From contig NZ_CP059693.1 in assembly GCF_028657945.1 (NCBI RefSeq), forward strand, positions 62,001 through 126,000: 64,000 nt of DNA, in the 5' to 3' direction. This document shows positions 8,934 through 17,489 of this stretch, in pieces; the first letter of the stretch is position 1; the number at the start of each line of letters is the position of its first letter. Below the pieces are notes generated by a model. The model saw only the letters and a list, made by a program, of their open reading frames with translations. It had not been told where the DNA came from and did not search any database. This DNA is from Thalassomonas haliotis. Lineage in GTDB: Bacteria > Pseudomonadota > Gammaproteobacteria > Enterobacterales > Alteromonadaceae. A program made the translations under genes and the position numbers.

Positions 8934-10259
8934 TTGGAGCAATTAAAACAGGTTGTCTGGAAAGAAGGGATTTTTATTTCTCCGCAACATTTTCAGCAAC
9001 AGGCGCTGCATTTCAAATCTTATATTCATAATTACGCCAGTACCGTAGGTTATACCAACCATTACGGCCTGGGAGATATCACGGTTAACTCTGATTTGCT
9101 CAAGATCGGCAAAATTGCCATCACCTCCTGTTTTGGTTTATTTCCCGACGGCCATTATTTTCACCTGGATGAAGAAATTGTATTGGATGTGCCCCAGGAT
9201 GCGGTTAAAAAAACCGTTTATCTGTTACTGCCGCTGGCATTGCAGGGGGCCTTGGCTTACGGGCAGGAAAGCGCACAGGCCAGCCGTTATCTGTGCCAGA
9301 CCATGACCAGTTACAACAATACTTCCAGTGAAAGCGACAGCCTGGAAATCGAAGTGGCCCGGGATAATATCGGCCTGAGCATAGGCAAAAACGATATGAG
9401 CGGCTTTGTCTCCTTCCCGATAGCACGTATCCTGGAAACCCGGGAAACCGGTGAGGTGGTGTTCGACAGCAGTTTTGTGCCCGCCTGTATTCATTTTCAG
9501 GCTTCGGTTTACCTCTCGGATAAGGTGAAAATGCTGCAGAGTTTACTGCAAAACCGCGCGGAAGAAGTGCATAAGCGTATCGCCCTCGGCCAGGAAAACA
9601 AAAGCGAGCAGACCCTGTATAAAGATTATTTATGGCTGCAAACCCTCAACCGCTGGCTGCCCTGGGCCGATTGGATCCAGCATGATATGCAGTATCCCAC
9701 CCATCAGTTATATCGGGATTTAACCACCTTGTCGGCGGATTTGGCGGCGTTGATGCCGAGATTGCCGGAAGCATTTAAACCTTTGCAGTATGACCAGCTG
9801 TATCAGGTATTTAGTCCTATTTTTCTGATGTTGAGAAATCAGCTGAGCCTGGTACTGCAGGATTCCGTAATTGAATACCCCTGGGACAAGCAGTTATTTG
9901 AAAAGCGCCGTTTATTGCGCAGCATTATTCAAAACCCGGATGCCATGGTAGAGCGGCGTTTTGTGCTTTGTATCGAGTCCAGCATAGGGGCGGAAGCTCT
10001 GGCGCAAATAGCTCCCCAGGCAGTAACGCTGGCGGGGAATAGTAATATTGTTGAACTGGTGCGAAATGCTATGTCCGGCGTCGAACTTAAACATCTGGCT
10101 GTTGCCCCCCATGAGCTTAAACCTAAATCAACCGCGGCGTATTTTGAAATCAATAGTCATAATGAACTTTGGCAGGATATGCTGGCAAAAGGCGAAATGC
10201 TCAACATGCACATTGACATCAGGATCCCAGATCTGGAGGTCATACTTTATGCGCTTTAG
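8934..10259 (+). CDS. tssK: TssK, T6SS baseplate-to-membrane connector
   Basis: TssK (VasE/ImpJ) trimers link the baseplate wedge to TssL and TssM. The 441-residue protein opens with VVWKEGIFISPQHFQQQ, the diagnostic TssK N-terminus, and has normal length. The start is a TTG at 8934, with GGAG seven to ten bases upstream. The last seven codons (VILYAL plus stop) lie in a 24-base in-frame tandem duplication, so the extreme C-terminus may be newly formed. Confidence 0.94.
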   Translation: MEQLKQVVWKEGIFISPQHFQQQALHFKSYIHNYASTVGYTNHYGLGDITVNSDLLKIGKIAITSCFGLFPDGHYFHLDEEIVLDVPQDAVKKTVYLLLPLALQGALAYGQESAQASRYLCQTMTSYNNTSSESDSLEIEVARDNIGLSIGKNDMSGFVSFPIARILETRETGEVVFDSSFVPACIHFQASVYLSDKVKMLQSLLQNRAEEVHKRIALGQENKSEQTLYKDYLWLQTLNRWLPWADWIQHDMQYPTHQLYRDLTTLSADLAALMPRLPEAFKPLQYDQLYQVFSPIFLMLRNQLSLVLQDSVIEYPWDKQLFEKRRLLRSIIQNPDAMVERRFVLCIESSIGAEALAQIAPQAVTLAGNSNIVELVRNAMSGVELKHLAVAPHELKPKSTAAYFEINSHNELWQDMLAKGEMLNMHIDIRIPDLEVILYAL

Positions 10260-10282
10260 AAGGTCATACTTTATGCGCTTTA
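10237..10282 (+). repeat. 24-bp tandem duplication over the tssK stop codon
   Basis: The 22-base sequence starting aggtcatacttta occurs at 10237-10258 and again at 10261-10282, a period of 24 bases (eight codons). Each copy carries a stop codon right after the same residues (TAG in the first, TAA in the second). It fills much of the short tssK-tssL gap. Confidence 0.9.
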
Positions 10283-10338
10283 ATGCCCTGGTTTTTAAAT
10301 AAAAATACAAAAAGTTATGGAATAATAAAGATAAAATA

Positions 10339-11625
10339 ATGGCTGAATTTACCCAACCGGAGCAAGAGCCGGTCACAGTTGCTATCGATTTTAGCGATAC
10401 CGTACTCAGGGAAGAGTTGCATTTCGATTATGCGGATAATCCCCTGTACAACGTTAGCGTGCCTCTGCTTTCCGTTATCTTAACCTTGCCCCGGTTGCCT
10501 AAACCGGACAATATCGAGCAATTTCGCCAGCAGCTCAAACGTGATGTCGTGGCGCTGAGCGAGGCGGGTAAAAAGCTGGATTATCCTTCTGCGGTGATCG
10601 ACAAGTTATGCTGCCTGCACTGTATTGTTATTGATGAGTTTATTATTCACGGTCTTTGGGGTTATGACGCCGGTTGGGAAAACAATACCCTGTTAAGCGA
10701 GCTGTTTTCCATGAAAAATGGCGGCGAGTTATTTTTCACCGTCGCGGAAAAGGCGATGCTGCAGCCGGCAAAAATGGCGGACTTGCTGGAAATTATCTAT
10801 GTCTTTCTGCAAATGGGCTTTAAAGGCCGCTACCGCTCAAGGCAAACGGATCGCCTCGGGCTGATCATCAAAGAAATTGCTGTGGCGATAAAAGGAAAGA
10901 TAAATAAAGCCAGTGTTTTAATTGAAGATATTCCGCAGGTGAAATATCGCTCATTGCGCAGCGGCGTGCATTATTTTTCCCTGACCCTGCTGATTTTCTT
11001 CTTGCTGGGACTGACAACCGCCTTTGTCGATTATTGGTATGAACAAAACTATCCTTTACGGGCGGCTGCCTTTCTTGATCTGGATAAACTGACCTCACGT
11101 TATGTGCTCAATGCCAAGACCGAGGATATAGTTTATGTCAGTACCCATGAAGATACCCATGCCATACATAACTTAACCTCGCCCCATAGCGAGCGGGAGA
11201 AAGCGCCGGATACACCGGTTACGGAAACCGTACCGGAACAACCCGGCGTTGAAAAAATGCCGGTAAAAAAAGTACCGCAACAAGCCGAACCTGAACCGTC
11301 GACGCCGCCTCCTGTTTCCACAGCAATCACCGGCGCTGCTGAGCCGACAGGCACAGGTGATGAGGTGCCGGACACTAGCCCGTCAGTGGCTGCATACCGG
11401 GTGCAACTGGCATCTTTTTCCAGCGAGAAAAATGCCGAACGATACCTGACCAAGTTTCAAACCAGTATATATCCCGTCAGTTTAATGGCCGTGGGTCAAT
11501 ATTTTATCCTCTATAGCAATGCCGACAACTGGTCGGCGGTGAAACAACAACAAAGCTATTTTGAAAGTGAGTATCAGCTCTCGGTGAGTGTGATTTCGAC
11601 CAAAAAAGCGGAGCCGGCACTATGA
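10339..11625 (+). CDS. tssL: TssL (DotU-type) with C-terminal SPOR domain
   Basis: TssL is a C-tail inner-membrane protein of the T6SS membrane complex with TssM and TssJ. The cytoplasmic DotU domain is seen at about 1-190 (LCCLHCIVIDEFIIHGLWG, then GGELFF and LEIIYVFLQMGFKGRYR). A single membrane helix lies at about 213-233. A periplasmic Pro/Glu-rich linker (about 275-350) leads to a SPOR domain (353-423, starting YRVQLASFSSEKNAERYL). SPOR domains bind denuded peptidoglycan, so this TssL probably anchors the apparatus to the cell wall. It overlaps tssM by four bases. Confidence 0.93.
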   Translation: MAEFTQPEQEPVTVAIDFSDTVLREELHFDYADNPLYNVSVPLLSVILTLPRLPKPDNIEQFRQQLKRDVVALSEAGKKLDYPSAVIDKLCCLHCIVIDEFIIHGLWGYDAGWENNTLLSELFSMKNGGELFFTVAEKAMLQPAKMADLLEIIYVFLQMGFKGRYRSRQTDRLGLIIKEIAVAIKGKINKASVLIEDIPQVKYRSLRSGVHYFSLTLLIFFLLGLTTAFVDYWYEQNYPLRAAAFLDLDKLTSRYVLNAKTEDIVYVSTHEDTHAIHNLTSPHSEREKAPDTPVTETVPEQPGVEKMPVKKVPQQAEPEPSTPPPVSTAITGAAEPTGTGDEVPDTSPSVAAYRVQLASFSSEKNAERYLTKFQTSIYPVSLMAVGQYFILYSNADNWSAVKQQQSYFESEYQLSVSVISTKKAEPAL

Positions 11626-14600
11626 TGACTTTTACCCTCACTAAAAAACACCTGATAGGTTTTATTCTCGGCTTGTTGTTTACCGTTTTTGCTTTTTCCT
11701 GGTGGTTGGTTAGCAGCTATGCCTGGGTATTTGCCCTGGCAGCGGGGGCTATCCTAATCATAGGTTCGGTACTGTGGTTTTTTAACCGCGATGAAGCGGA
11801 AACGAAACGGCAAAAACAGCTGGAAAAACAAGATTTACAGCTGGTGAAAAAGCTCTTTTCCCGCTTTACCCAGGAATTAAAAGACAGGGGCCAGGTCCGG
11901 CAAAAATACCGCCTGCCCTGGTACCTGTATATCAGTCATGATATGGCAGCCGATAAGGCCCTGCTCGGGCAGATGGGTTTTAGAAACTCCAATGTTGTTA
12001 ATGGCTCCGGTGTCTTGCCGGTACAGATTTGGTTAAAAAGCGATGCGGTAATGCTGACGGTGCAGGTGTCATCCAGTGACAGCCGCTCCCTCAACTGTTT
12101 GAAACTGCTGTTGAAAGAAGCGAGGAAATTTCGTTCCCGCCAGACCCTCAACGGCATACTGACCGGCCAGTCGCTGGAAACCCTGATAGCCAATAACAGC
12201 AGTTCCTGCTTACAGCTGGCAGGTAATACCCGGCTGGCAATCGATGAAGCCCAGGTGATCTGCGGCCAGCATCTGCCGGTATATTGTCTGTTTAATCAGA
12301 TGTCGGGACTGGCGGATCTGTGTCAGTTTTTTGCCTCCCTGGATGAAGATGAACTCGACGGCGCTTTTGGCGCCATGAATGTCGGTAAAAAATACCAGGG
12401 ACATTACGACAGCGACTGGTTTGACGGCGCCTATGAAGATCTAAGCCGGCGTTTGGGCCAGGCAGTGCTGTCGGCGCTGGACAGTCAGCTCAATGAAAAT
12501 TTCCGCCGCTCTGTGGTGGCGGCACCGCTGCAATTTACCCAGTTAAAGCGGGATATAGGTTTTTATCTTGAACAACTCTTTACCAGTAAAAACTCTCCCG
12601 AGCAGTACCTGTTCCGCGGTTTCTTTTTTACCAATACCGAACAGCACCTTAGTGTTGTTGACCCCCTGACCAAGCAGGTGGCTTATCAGCTCGGCTTTAA
12701 TGAAATGCTGGCGCCACAGGGGGTTAAATTACCCCACAGCATGTTTGTCAGCCGCTTGTTTAATAAATTTATCCGTCCGGAAGCCGGGGTTGCCGGCGTC
12801 AATAAACGGCGTCGCCGCCTGTTCTGGTTTTTCCAGGGCAGCTATGCCTTTATGATCTTTGCTTTGGCAATCACCCTGGCGTTTTTATTAAAGGCTAATT
12901 TTGACTACCACAGCGAGCTCAATATCCGGGTGAATAAACAGCTGCTTAATTATAAAAGCGCCATCCGCCAGACCCCGTATGATATTGAGGATTTGGCGGT
13001 TAATGTTACTAACCTGCGGCAGCTGCGTGATATTTATATGTTATATCAGCAGGATACCCCGATTTATATTAATGAGCAGATCCCCGGTCCCGGCATAGGG
13101 GATGCCGTGAAACAAGCCTATCACCAGGCATTAAGTAATATTTTACTGCCGTCCCTGGTGCGTTACCTGGAAGAAGAGCTGTTTGTTTACGAGACTCTGG
13201 GAGAGAGCCTGGAAACGGCAAAACTACTGAACCTGAACGAAGAGTTACGCCAGCACGATTTGCAAAACTGGCAGCACCTGGAGATGTATTACCAGCAGTC
13301 TTTTATCAAGGAAGGCAATAATGATAAAGATCTGTTGCAAGGCCTGGTATTGCTGATGGGTGACTTATATCACTTAGGCGTGCCCCAGGTGGAGTTGGAT
13401 CAGGCCTTGATTGCCCAGGCCCGCAGCAGCATAAGTGCCATTAATACCACGGAAGTGGTTTTCCAGTATATTAAAGATCTGCCTGAATTTTCCAACCTGG
13501 TGGATATCAGTAATGATCTGGGCAATAACTTTGCCCAGCTTTATGAATTTGAAACCAGCCGCAGCGGCCATCTGGTGCCTTTGATTTTCACGCCCCAGGG
13601 GTTTTCGGCCATGGACTTTGCTCCGGAGTCCGAGTTAATGGTGAATGTGTTCAGTAGCAACAAGGCCCTGCTGGGACATCAGCTGACTCCTTACGAGAAG
13701 GAAAATATCAGCAATGGTTTGCGCCGTTATTATCAGCAACAATATGTTGATTTCTGGCAAAAATTTGTTGGCGATATTGTTTTGAAGCCGGTTAATGCCG
13801 ATAACCTGAATCACAGGTTGTCGATATTGGCATCGAAAACCGATGCCCCCATGAACCGCTTGTATCAATTGATTGCCTTTTATACCGCTCCCCAGCTGCC
13901 AGCAGCCCAGCAGTCGCAACAAGACAAGGGTAAAAATACCGATGAAGCCGGCGGGGACAAGCAGGCAAAAAGCGGTGAAAAAACTGCATCGGCACTGGCG
14001 GAATTAACCGGCGATAACAGCAATAGCGTTAACCATAAGCAGGCCATGGTTACTTTCATTAAAAATGAATTTGCCGCCTACCACCAGTTTGTCCGACTTG
14101 ATGACAAGGGCATCAGTGAACTGGCCAATTTGCATACTGTGGTGAGCAATGTCCATAAATGGCTAAGTGCATCTTATGCCAGCAACAGCACTTTGGGCGC
14201 CTATCATTTTCAGCAGCTGACCTCAGCCAATAAAGACACCAGCTTATTACATCTGCAGCAAACCCAGGTCACTATTGAGCAAATCAGCGAGCAAATCAAT
14301 ACCTTGGTCGAGCTGGCCAATACCCAGGTTGCCCAGGCGGTAAGCCTGTATGTCAATCAAAAATGGCAGCAGGAAGTCAGTGATAATTTTAACCAGCAAC
14401 TGGCGGGGAAATTTCCGTTTGCGCTCGACAGCGATCAGGATGCCAGCTTTGAACTGGTGAACCGTTTCTTTAAACCGGAAGGGGTGTTTGATCACTTTAA
14501 AAGCCATACCTTGTCCAAATTCAAGCAAGTGGGGCAGCAGCTGGTATTAAACGGTTACACCCCAAACGCCGGGATTGTTATCGACGAACGGGTGGAAGGA

Positions 14601-15041
14601 CAATTTACCGCCATAACCGGCATTCAGAAAACCTTGTATAGTCAGTCGGATAAACAGTTGTCTATTCCCTTTAGGGTAAAAACCAAGTCGATGTCTGCCA
14701 ATGCCATCGGCTTTGATATCTTCTCCGGCCGTACCGTGTTTAACTACCGCCACGGGCCTAAATTGTGGGATGATTTTGTCTGGCCGGATCCCGATAACCA
14801 CAGTGAGTTGCTGACGATTTTCCATACCACGGATAATAAAAAGCAAACAAAGAAATACCAGGGGGACTGGGCCTGGCTCAGGCTGATTTACGGTTTCTAC
14901 CAGCCGCGCCAATTATCGCCGCAAATGAAGGTGGTTTCCGATGAGCACGAGATCACTTTGCAGCTATCGGTCAGCAGTGATATCAACCCGCTTAATCCGG
15001 ATTTCTTCAGCCAACTGGTCTTACCGGACCGCTTGTTGTAG
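11622..15041 (+). CDS. tssM: TssM (IcmF-type), T6SS inner-membrane complex protein lacking Walker A
   Basis: TssM spans the inner membrane and periplasm and contacts TssJ. Two membrane helices are near residues 12-53 and a third near 405-425; a large periplasmic part follows. Overall length (1139) and layout fit IcmF/VasK. At about residues 98-115, after the conserved LPWYL, the family's Walker A (GxxGxGKT) is replaced by SHDMAADKA, so NTP binding is unlikely. A charged Lys/Gln/Asp-rich insert is near 765-790. The 3' end from 14910 is part of a 207-bp tandem array that continues beyond the TAG stop. Confidence 0.93.
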   Translation: MMTFTLTKKHLIGFILGLLFTVFAFSWWLVSSYAWVFALAAGAILIIGSVLWFFNRDEAETKRQKQLEKQDLQLVKKLFSRFTQELKDRGQVRQKYRLPWYLYISHDMAADKALLGQMGFRNSNVVNGSGVLPVQIWLKSDAVMLTVQVSSSDSRSLNCLKLLLKEARKFRSRQTLNGILTGQSLETLIANNSSSCLQLAGNTRLAIDEAQVICGQHLPVYCLFNQMSGLADLCQFFASLDEDELDGAFGAMNVGKKYQGHYDSDWFDGAYEDLSRRLGQAVLSALDSQLNENFRRSVVAAPLQFTQLKRDIGFYLEQLFTSKNSPEQYLFRGFFFTNTEQHLSVVDPLTKQVAYQLGFNEMLAPQGVKLPHSMFVSRLFNKFIRPEAGVAGVNKRRRRLFWFFQGSYAFMIFALAITLAFLLKANFDYHSELNIRVNKQLLNYKSAIRQTPYDIEDLAVNVTNLRQLRDIYMLYQQDTPIYINEQIPGPGIGDAVKQAYHQALSNILLPSLVRYLEEELFVYETLGESLETAKLLNLNEELRQHDLQNWQHLEMYYQQSFIKEGNNDKDLLQGLVLLMGDLYHLGVPQVELDQALIAQARSSISAINTTEVVFQYIKDLPEFSNLVDISNDLGNNFAQLYEFETSRSGHLVPLIFTPQGFSAMDFAPESELMVNVFSSNKALLGHQLTPYEKENISNGLRRYYQQQYVDFWQKFVGDIVLKPVNADNLNHRLSILASKTDAPMNRLYQLIAFYTAPQLPAAQQSQQDKGKNTDEAGGDKQAKSGEKTASALAELTGDNSNSVNHKQAMVTFIKNEFAAYHQFVRLDDKGISELANLHTVVSNVHKWLSASYASNSTLGAYHFQQLTSANKDTSLLHLQQTQVTIEQISEQINTLVELANTQVAQAVSLYVNQKWQQEVSDNFNQQLAGKFPFALDSDQDASFELVNRFFKPEGVFDHFKSHTLSKFKQVGQQLVLNGYTPNAGIVIDERVEGQFTAITGIQKTLYSQSDKQLSIPFRVKTKSMSANAIGFDIFSGRTVFNYRHGPKLWDDFVWPDPDNHSELLTIFHTTDNKKQTKKYQGDWAWLRLIYGFYQPRQLSPQMKVVSDEHEITLQLSVSSDINPLNPDFFSQLVLPDRLL

Positions 15042-15454
15042 CCCGGTGCCTGATTAAGGATTTGTACAGTTGCATATTTGTTGCAACTGTACATGGCTGA
15101 TACCAGGCTGTCATATCAATTATCGCCGCAAATGAAGGTGGTTTCCGATGAGCACGAGATCACTTTGCAGCTATCGGTCAGCAGTGATATCAACCCGCTT
15201 AATCCGGATTTCTTTAGCCAACTGGTCTTACCGGACCGCTTGTTGTAGCCCGGTGCCTGATTAAGGATTTGTACAGTTGCATATTTGTTGCAACTGTACA
15301 TGGCTGATACCAGGCTGTCATATCAATTATCGCCGCAAATGAAGGTGGTTTCCGATGAGCACGAGATCACTTTGCAGTTGTCGGTCAGTAGTGATATCAA
15401 CCCGCTTAATCCGGATTTCTTCAGCCAACTGGTCTTACCGGACCGCTTGTTGTA
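14910..15454 (+). repeat. 207-bp tandem array containing the tssM 3' end (2.6 copies)
   Basis: Units at 14910-15116, 15117-15323 and a partial unit at 15324-15454. Each unit has the last 132 bases of tssM followed by a 75-base spacer; the third copy stops after the tssM end. Within the coding part, copies 2 and 3 differ from copy 1 by only a few bases, all synonymous in the tssM frame. The period is a multiple of three, so all copies keep the frame, but stops separate them. An ATG at 15093 would open a 51-residue frame over copy 2. Confidence 0.95.
15063..15093. repeat. 12-bp perfect inverted repeat in the array spacer
   Basis: tgtacagttgca (15063-15074) and its exact complement (15082-15093) flank a seven-base loop. 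The same hairpin recurs at 15270-15300. No T-tract follows, so it is not a classical terminator; it may be an RNA-stabilising 3' hairpin or a recombination-prone palindrome. Confidence 0.85.
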
Positions 15455-15477
15455 AAGAATTAAGCATAGCTCATTAA

Positions 15478-15507
15478 GGCAACACAGGTGTTGTTACCTG
15501 TGTTGCC
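15478..15507 (+). terminator. Strong hairpin after the T6SS operon
   Basis: ggcaacacaggt (15478-15489) pairs perfectly with 15496-15507 over a six-base loop. It lies right after the last tssM-derived repeat and before the lipoprotein gene. No clear T-run follows, so it is a possible Rho-aided or processing-type end rather than a strict intrinsic terminator. Confidence 0.5.
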
Positions 15508-15575
15508 GCGAAGCATTGTGTCTGGTCAATTTGCTTGGCTCTCCGCCTGTATGCTAATACCTGCTTTGTGGATAA

Positions 15576-15600
15576 AATCAGAATTTGTACTAATCTGATT
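15576..15600. promoter_or_regulatory. Inverted repeat upstream of the lipoprotein gene
   Basis: aatcaga (15576-15582) is mirrored by tctgatt (15594-15600), about 50 bases before the lipoprotein ATG. It may be an operator or a small hairpin in the leader. Between 15455 and 15648 nothing else gene-like is visible. Confidence 0.3.
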
Positions 15601-15648
15601 ATTACTCTCCCAGCTGATATGGTTAAGAGTAACCCTAGTTAGTTTTGT

Positions 15649-16197
15649 ATGGCAGTTATCTTCAATCGTGTTTTTAGCCTCTCTTGTTCATTTTTCTCTT
15701 GCTGTTTGTTGCTTGCGGCATTAACGGGTTGCCAGGCCAATGGCAACAATTCCCCGGATGTCGTTGTAGATACTGGCGATAACTTTAGCGTATTAAAGGA
15801 CTCGCTTGAGCAAAATGCCCGGCGACAGCAACAGATGCTCGAACAGCTGGCCCATTTGCTGTCGGCAAATGAAGAAATTGCCCTTAATGTCAAAGCAATA
15901 AAAATCCAGGTAGAAGCACAGCAAACGCAATTACTGGCCCTGAGTAAAAAACTCGTCTCATTAAATAAAGTTGTCGCACCTTTTCGCTCAGCAGACGAAA
16001 AAACTCCCGGGGAGCGCCAGCTATTGGAGCAAATGCTGTTAGTCATGGATGCGCTGAAAATCAGCCTGGGACAGCTGGAAGCGGAGCAGGCGGCGCTGTA
16101 TCAGAAACTTTATAGCAAACCGGGTAAACTCTTTTACCTTTGCCGGCCGCCCAGATGTGATAAAGACTATGAATCAGATCTGAATTTTTCGAATTGA
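15649..16197 (+). CDS. Coiled-coil lipoprotein next to the T6SS operon
   Basis: A 182-residue protein with a hydrophobic signal and lipobox LTGC (Cys28). Residues 45-155 are rich in Gln, Glu, Leu and Lys with heptad-like spacing, predicting a long coiled coil. The C-terminal end carries FYLCRPPRCDKDYESD. I do not recognise the family. Its position just after tssM suggests a T6SS accessory role at the cell envelope, but a separate function is possible. The ribosome binding site is weak. Confidence 0.75.
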   Translation: MAVIFNRVFSLSCSFFSCCLLLAALTGCQANGNNSPDVVVDTGDNFSVLKDSLEQNARRQQQMLEQLAHLLSANEEIALNVKAIKIQVEAQQTQLLALSKKLVSLNKVVAPFRSADEKTPGERQLLEQMLLVMDALKISLGQLEAEQAALYQKLYSKPGKLFYLCRPPRCDKDYESDLNFSN

Positions 16198-16343
16198 CAA
16201 TAAGCGGTCATTAGCTTTTTGTTGGCAGCACTATACCCCCGACAGCCGCCAACTCATTGTTTTTGCTGTCACCTGTTTTTACACTTTCCCTTGATAGCAT
16301 TTATTCGAAAGACATTTCAATCAACTTATCAACCAGTTAACAA

Positions 16344-16362
16344 AATGGCATATTGCTTGCTA
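16344..16362 (+). promoter_or_regulatory. Sigma-54-type promoter of the first PEP-CTERM gene
   Basis: tggca-tattgc-ttgct has the invariant GG (16347-16348) and GC (16359-16360) with exactly ten bases between them, and the flanks match the TGGCA/TTGC consensus. A start near 16372 would give a leader of about 55 bases containing the tttactg/cagtaaa hairpin (16394-16412). Sigma-54 control of PEP-CTERM genes through PrsK/PrsR is known in other Proteobacteria. Confidence 0.7.
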
Positions 16363-16425
16363 AATGCGCCGGGGTAAATTCCTTAACGCTTTATTTACTG
16401 CGGGTCAGTAAAATACGGAAAAATA

Positions 16426-17097
16426 ATGAAAAATAAATTGAATCTCTTTTTGTCTGCTGTTTTATTTTTAATCACCACACAGGTTAACGCCACAATTATT
16501 GAAACCATCAGCTTCCTGGGGGAGAACCAGGGGGTCGCCGAAAGCTTTGAGTTTGCAAGCGCTGATGTCGGCTTAACCGTGACTGCCTGGACCACCAATG
16601 TCAACGATGAACAAACCGAGCTGGCGCCCTGGCAAATATTGTCGGGTGATTACGGGGTTTATAACGGCAGTACCGGTTTAGGCCTGGTATCGTCCGAGCA
16701 TGACGGTTATGACCTTGACGGCGGCAGCTCTGGAAACTTCGCCGATGATCCCGATGAAGGCCTGCTTTTTGTTTTTTCCGAGCAAGTAAATTTGCACGCT
16801 TTTACCGTCGGTGATTTATCTTCAAATGATGATGTGAATTTTTCATGGGTGAACTTGTTGCCTTCCGATAGCCTGGAGGCCACCAACCTCTTTGTTGACC
16901 GCAATGACGGCAGCGATAACTATCAATTGTCATCTGGTACCTTAGGTTATGCCTTTATGCTTTGGGTGGACGGTAATGATGATGATGTCAGGATTGAAAG
17001 TCTCGAATTTTCAACGGTGCCTGAGCCTTACACTTTGCTGTTGCTGGCCATAGGACTGTTGTTGTGCGGCTACCGCGGCATGAAAAAAGGACGCTAG
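16426..17097 (+). CDS. PEP-CTERM sorted secreted protein
   Basis: A 223-residue protein with an N-terminal signal peptide (to about NA-T in TTQVNATI) and a C-terminal PEP-CTERM signal at 198-223: VPEP, a hydrophobic helix, then a basic RGMKKGR tail. Exosortase (EpsH/XrtA type) would cleave it and attach or release it at the surface, usually with exopolysaccharide production. The body is acidic, rich in Asp, Ser and Gly, and probably beta-sandwich; no enzymatic motif is seen. No exosortase gene is in the window. Confidence 0.88.
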   Translation: MKNKLNLFLSAVLFLITTQVNATIIETISFLGENQGVAESFEFASADVGLTVTAWTTNVNDEQTELAPWQILSGDYGVYNGSTGLGLVSSEHDGYDLDGGSSGNFADDPDEGLLFVFSEQVNLHAFTVGDLSSNDDVNFSWVNLLPSDSLEATNLFVDRNDGSDNYQLSSGTLGYAFMLWVDGNDDDVRIESLEFSTVPEPYTLLLLAIGLLLCGYRGMKKGR

Positions 17098-17138
17098 CAT
17101 TTACTTGATGCCTTTTGCTGTCGGCGTCCCAAAAATTA

Positions 17139-17167
17139 GCCATAGCTGAATTGACCCTGGCTATGGC
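17139..17167. terminator. Hairpin between convergent PEP-CTERM and PAAR genes
   Basis: gccatag (17139-17145) pairs with ctatggc (17161-17167) over a 15-base loop. It sits in the 89-base convergent gap and could serve both strands. No strong T-tract is present. Confidence 0.35.
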
Positions 17168-17186
17168 AATATCATGAGCCATGACC

Positions 17187-17489
17187 TTAACCGATCAATA
17201 CAGTCGGCATTCCTGCGACAATAGAGCCGCCGTGGGCGGAAGTATCTCCCATACGAATCGCGGGTTTGCCGCCGAGCAGTACTGTAGTACTGCCCATCAC
17301 TAAACTGTCCGGGGTGCCAACGCAAGTTACGCTGTCACCGACTACGGCGGCGGGCATGCCGCCAATCAGTACCGTAGGGGCGCCCGGGCCGATAATGGGG
17401 CCGCCGACATGGGGAATGGGCGGCACGGCAGGAGTTTGCATCGGGCAGACATGCATATCGGTAATTCTGGCGGCGGGTTGTCCCATCAT
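17187..17489 (-). CDS. PAAR-domain T6SS spike tip protein
   Basis: A 100-residue protein made only of a PAAR repeat domain: it opens MMGQPAARITDMHVCP, then has GAPTVLIGGMPAAVVGD and a second TTVLLGGKPAIRMGD, ending GMPTVLIG. PAAR proteins cap the VgrG trimer and sharpen the spike, often recruiting effectors. The Cys and His ligands for the tip metal are present in the usual places (HVCP near residue 14, a later Cys, and AHGG). There is no toxin extension. It follows the 206-residue gene with a one-base overlap and should be co-transcribed with vgrG. Confidence 0.95.
   Translation of the reverse strand: MMGQPAARITDMHVCPMQTPAVPPIPHVGGPIIGPGAPTVLIGGMPAAVVGDSVTCVGTPDSLVMGSTTVLLGGKPAIRMGDTSAHGGSIVAGMPTVLIG

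Noticed and set aside
15093..15248. 51-codon frame over the second tssM-end copy
   Set aside because: It only repeats the TssM C-terminus because the array keeps the frame; no sign of expression.
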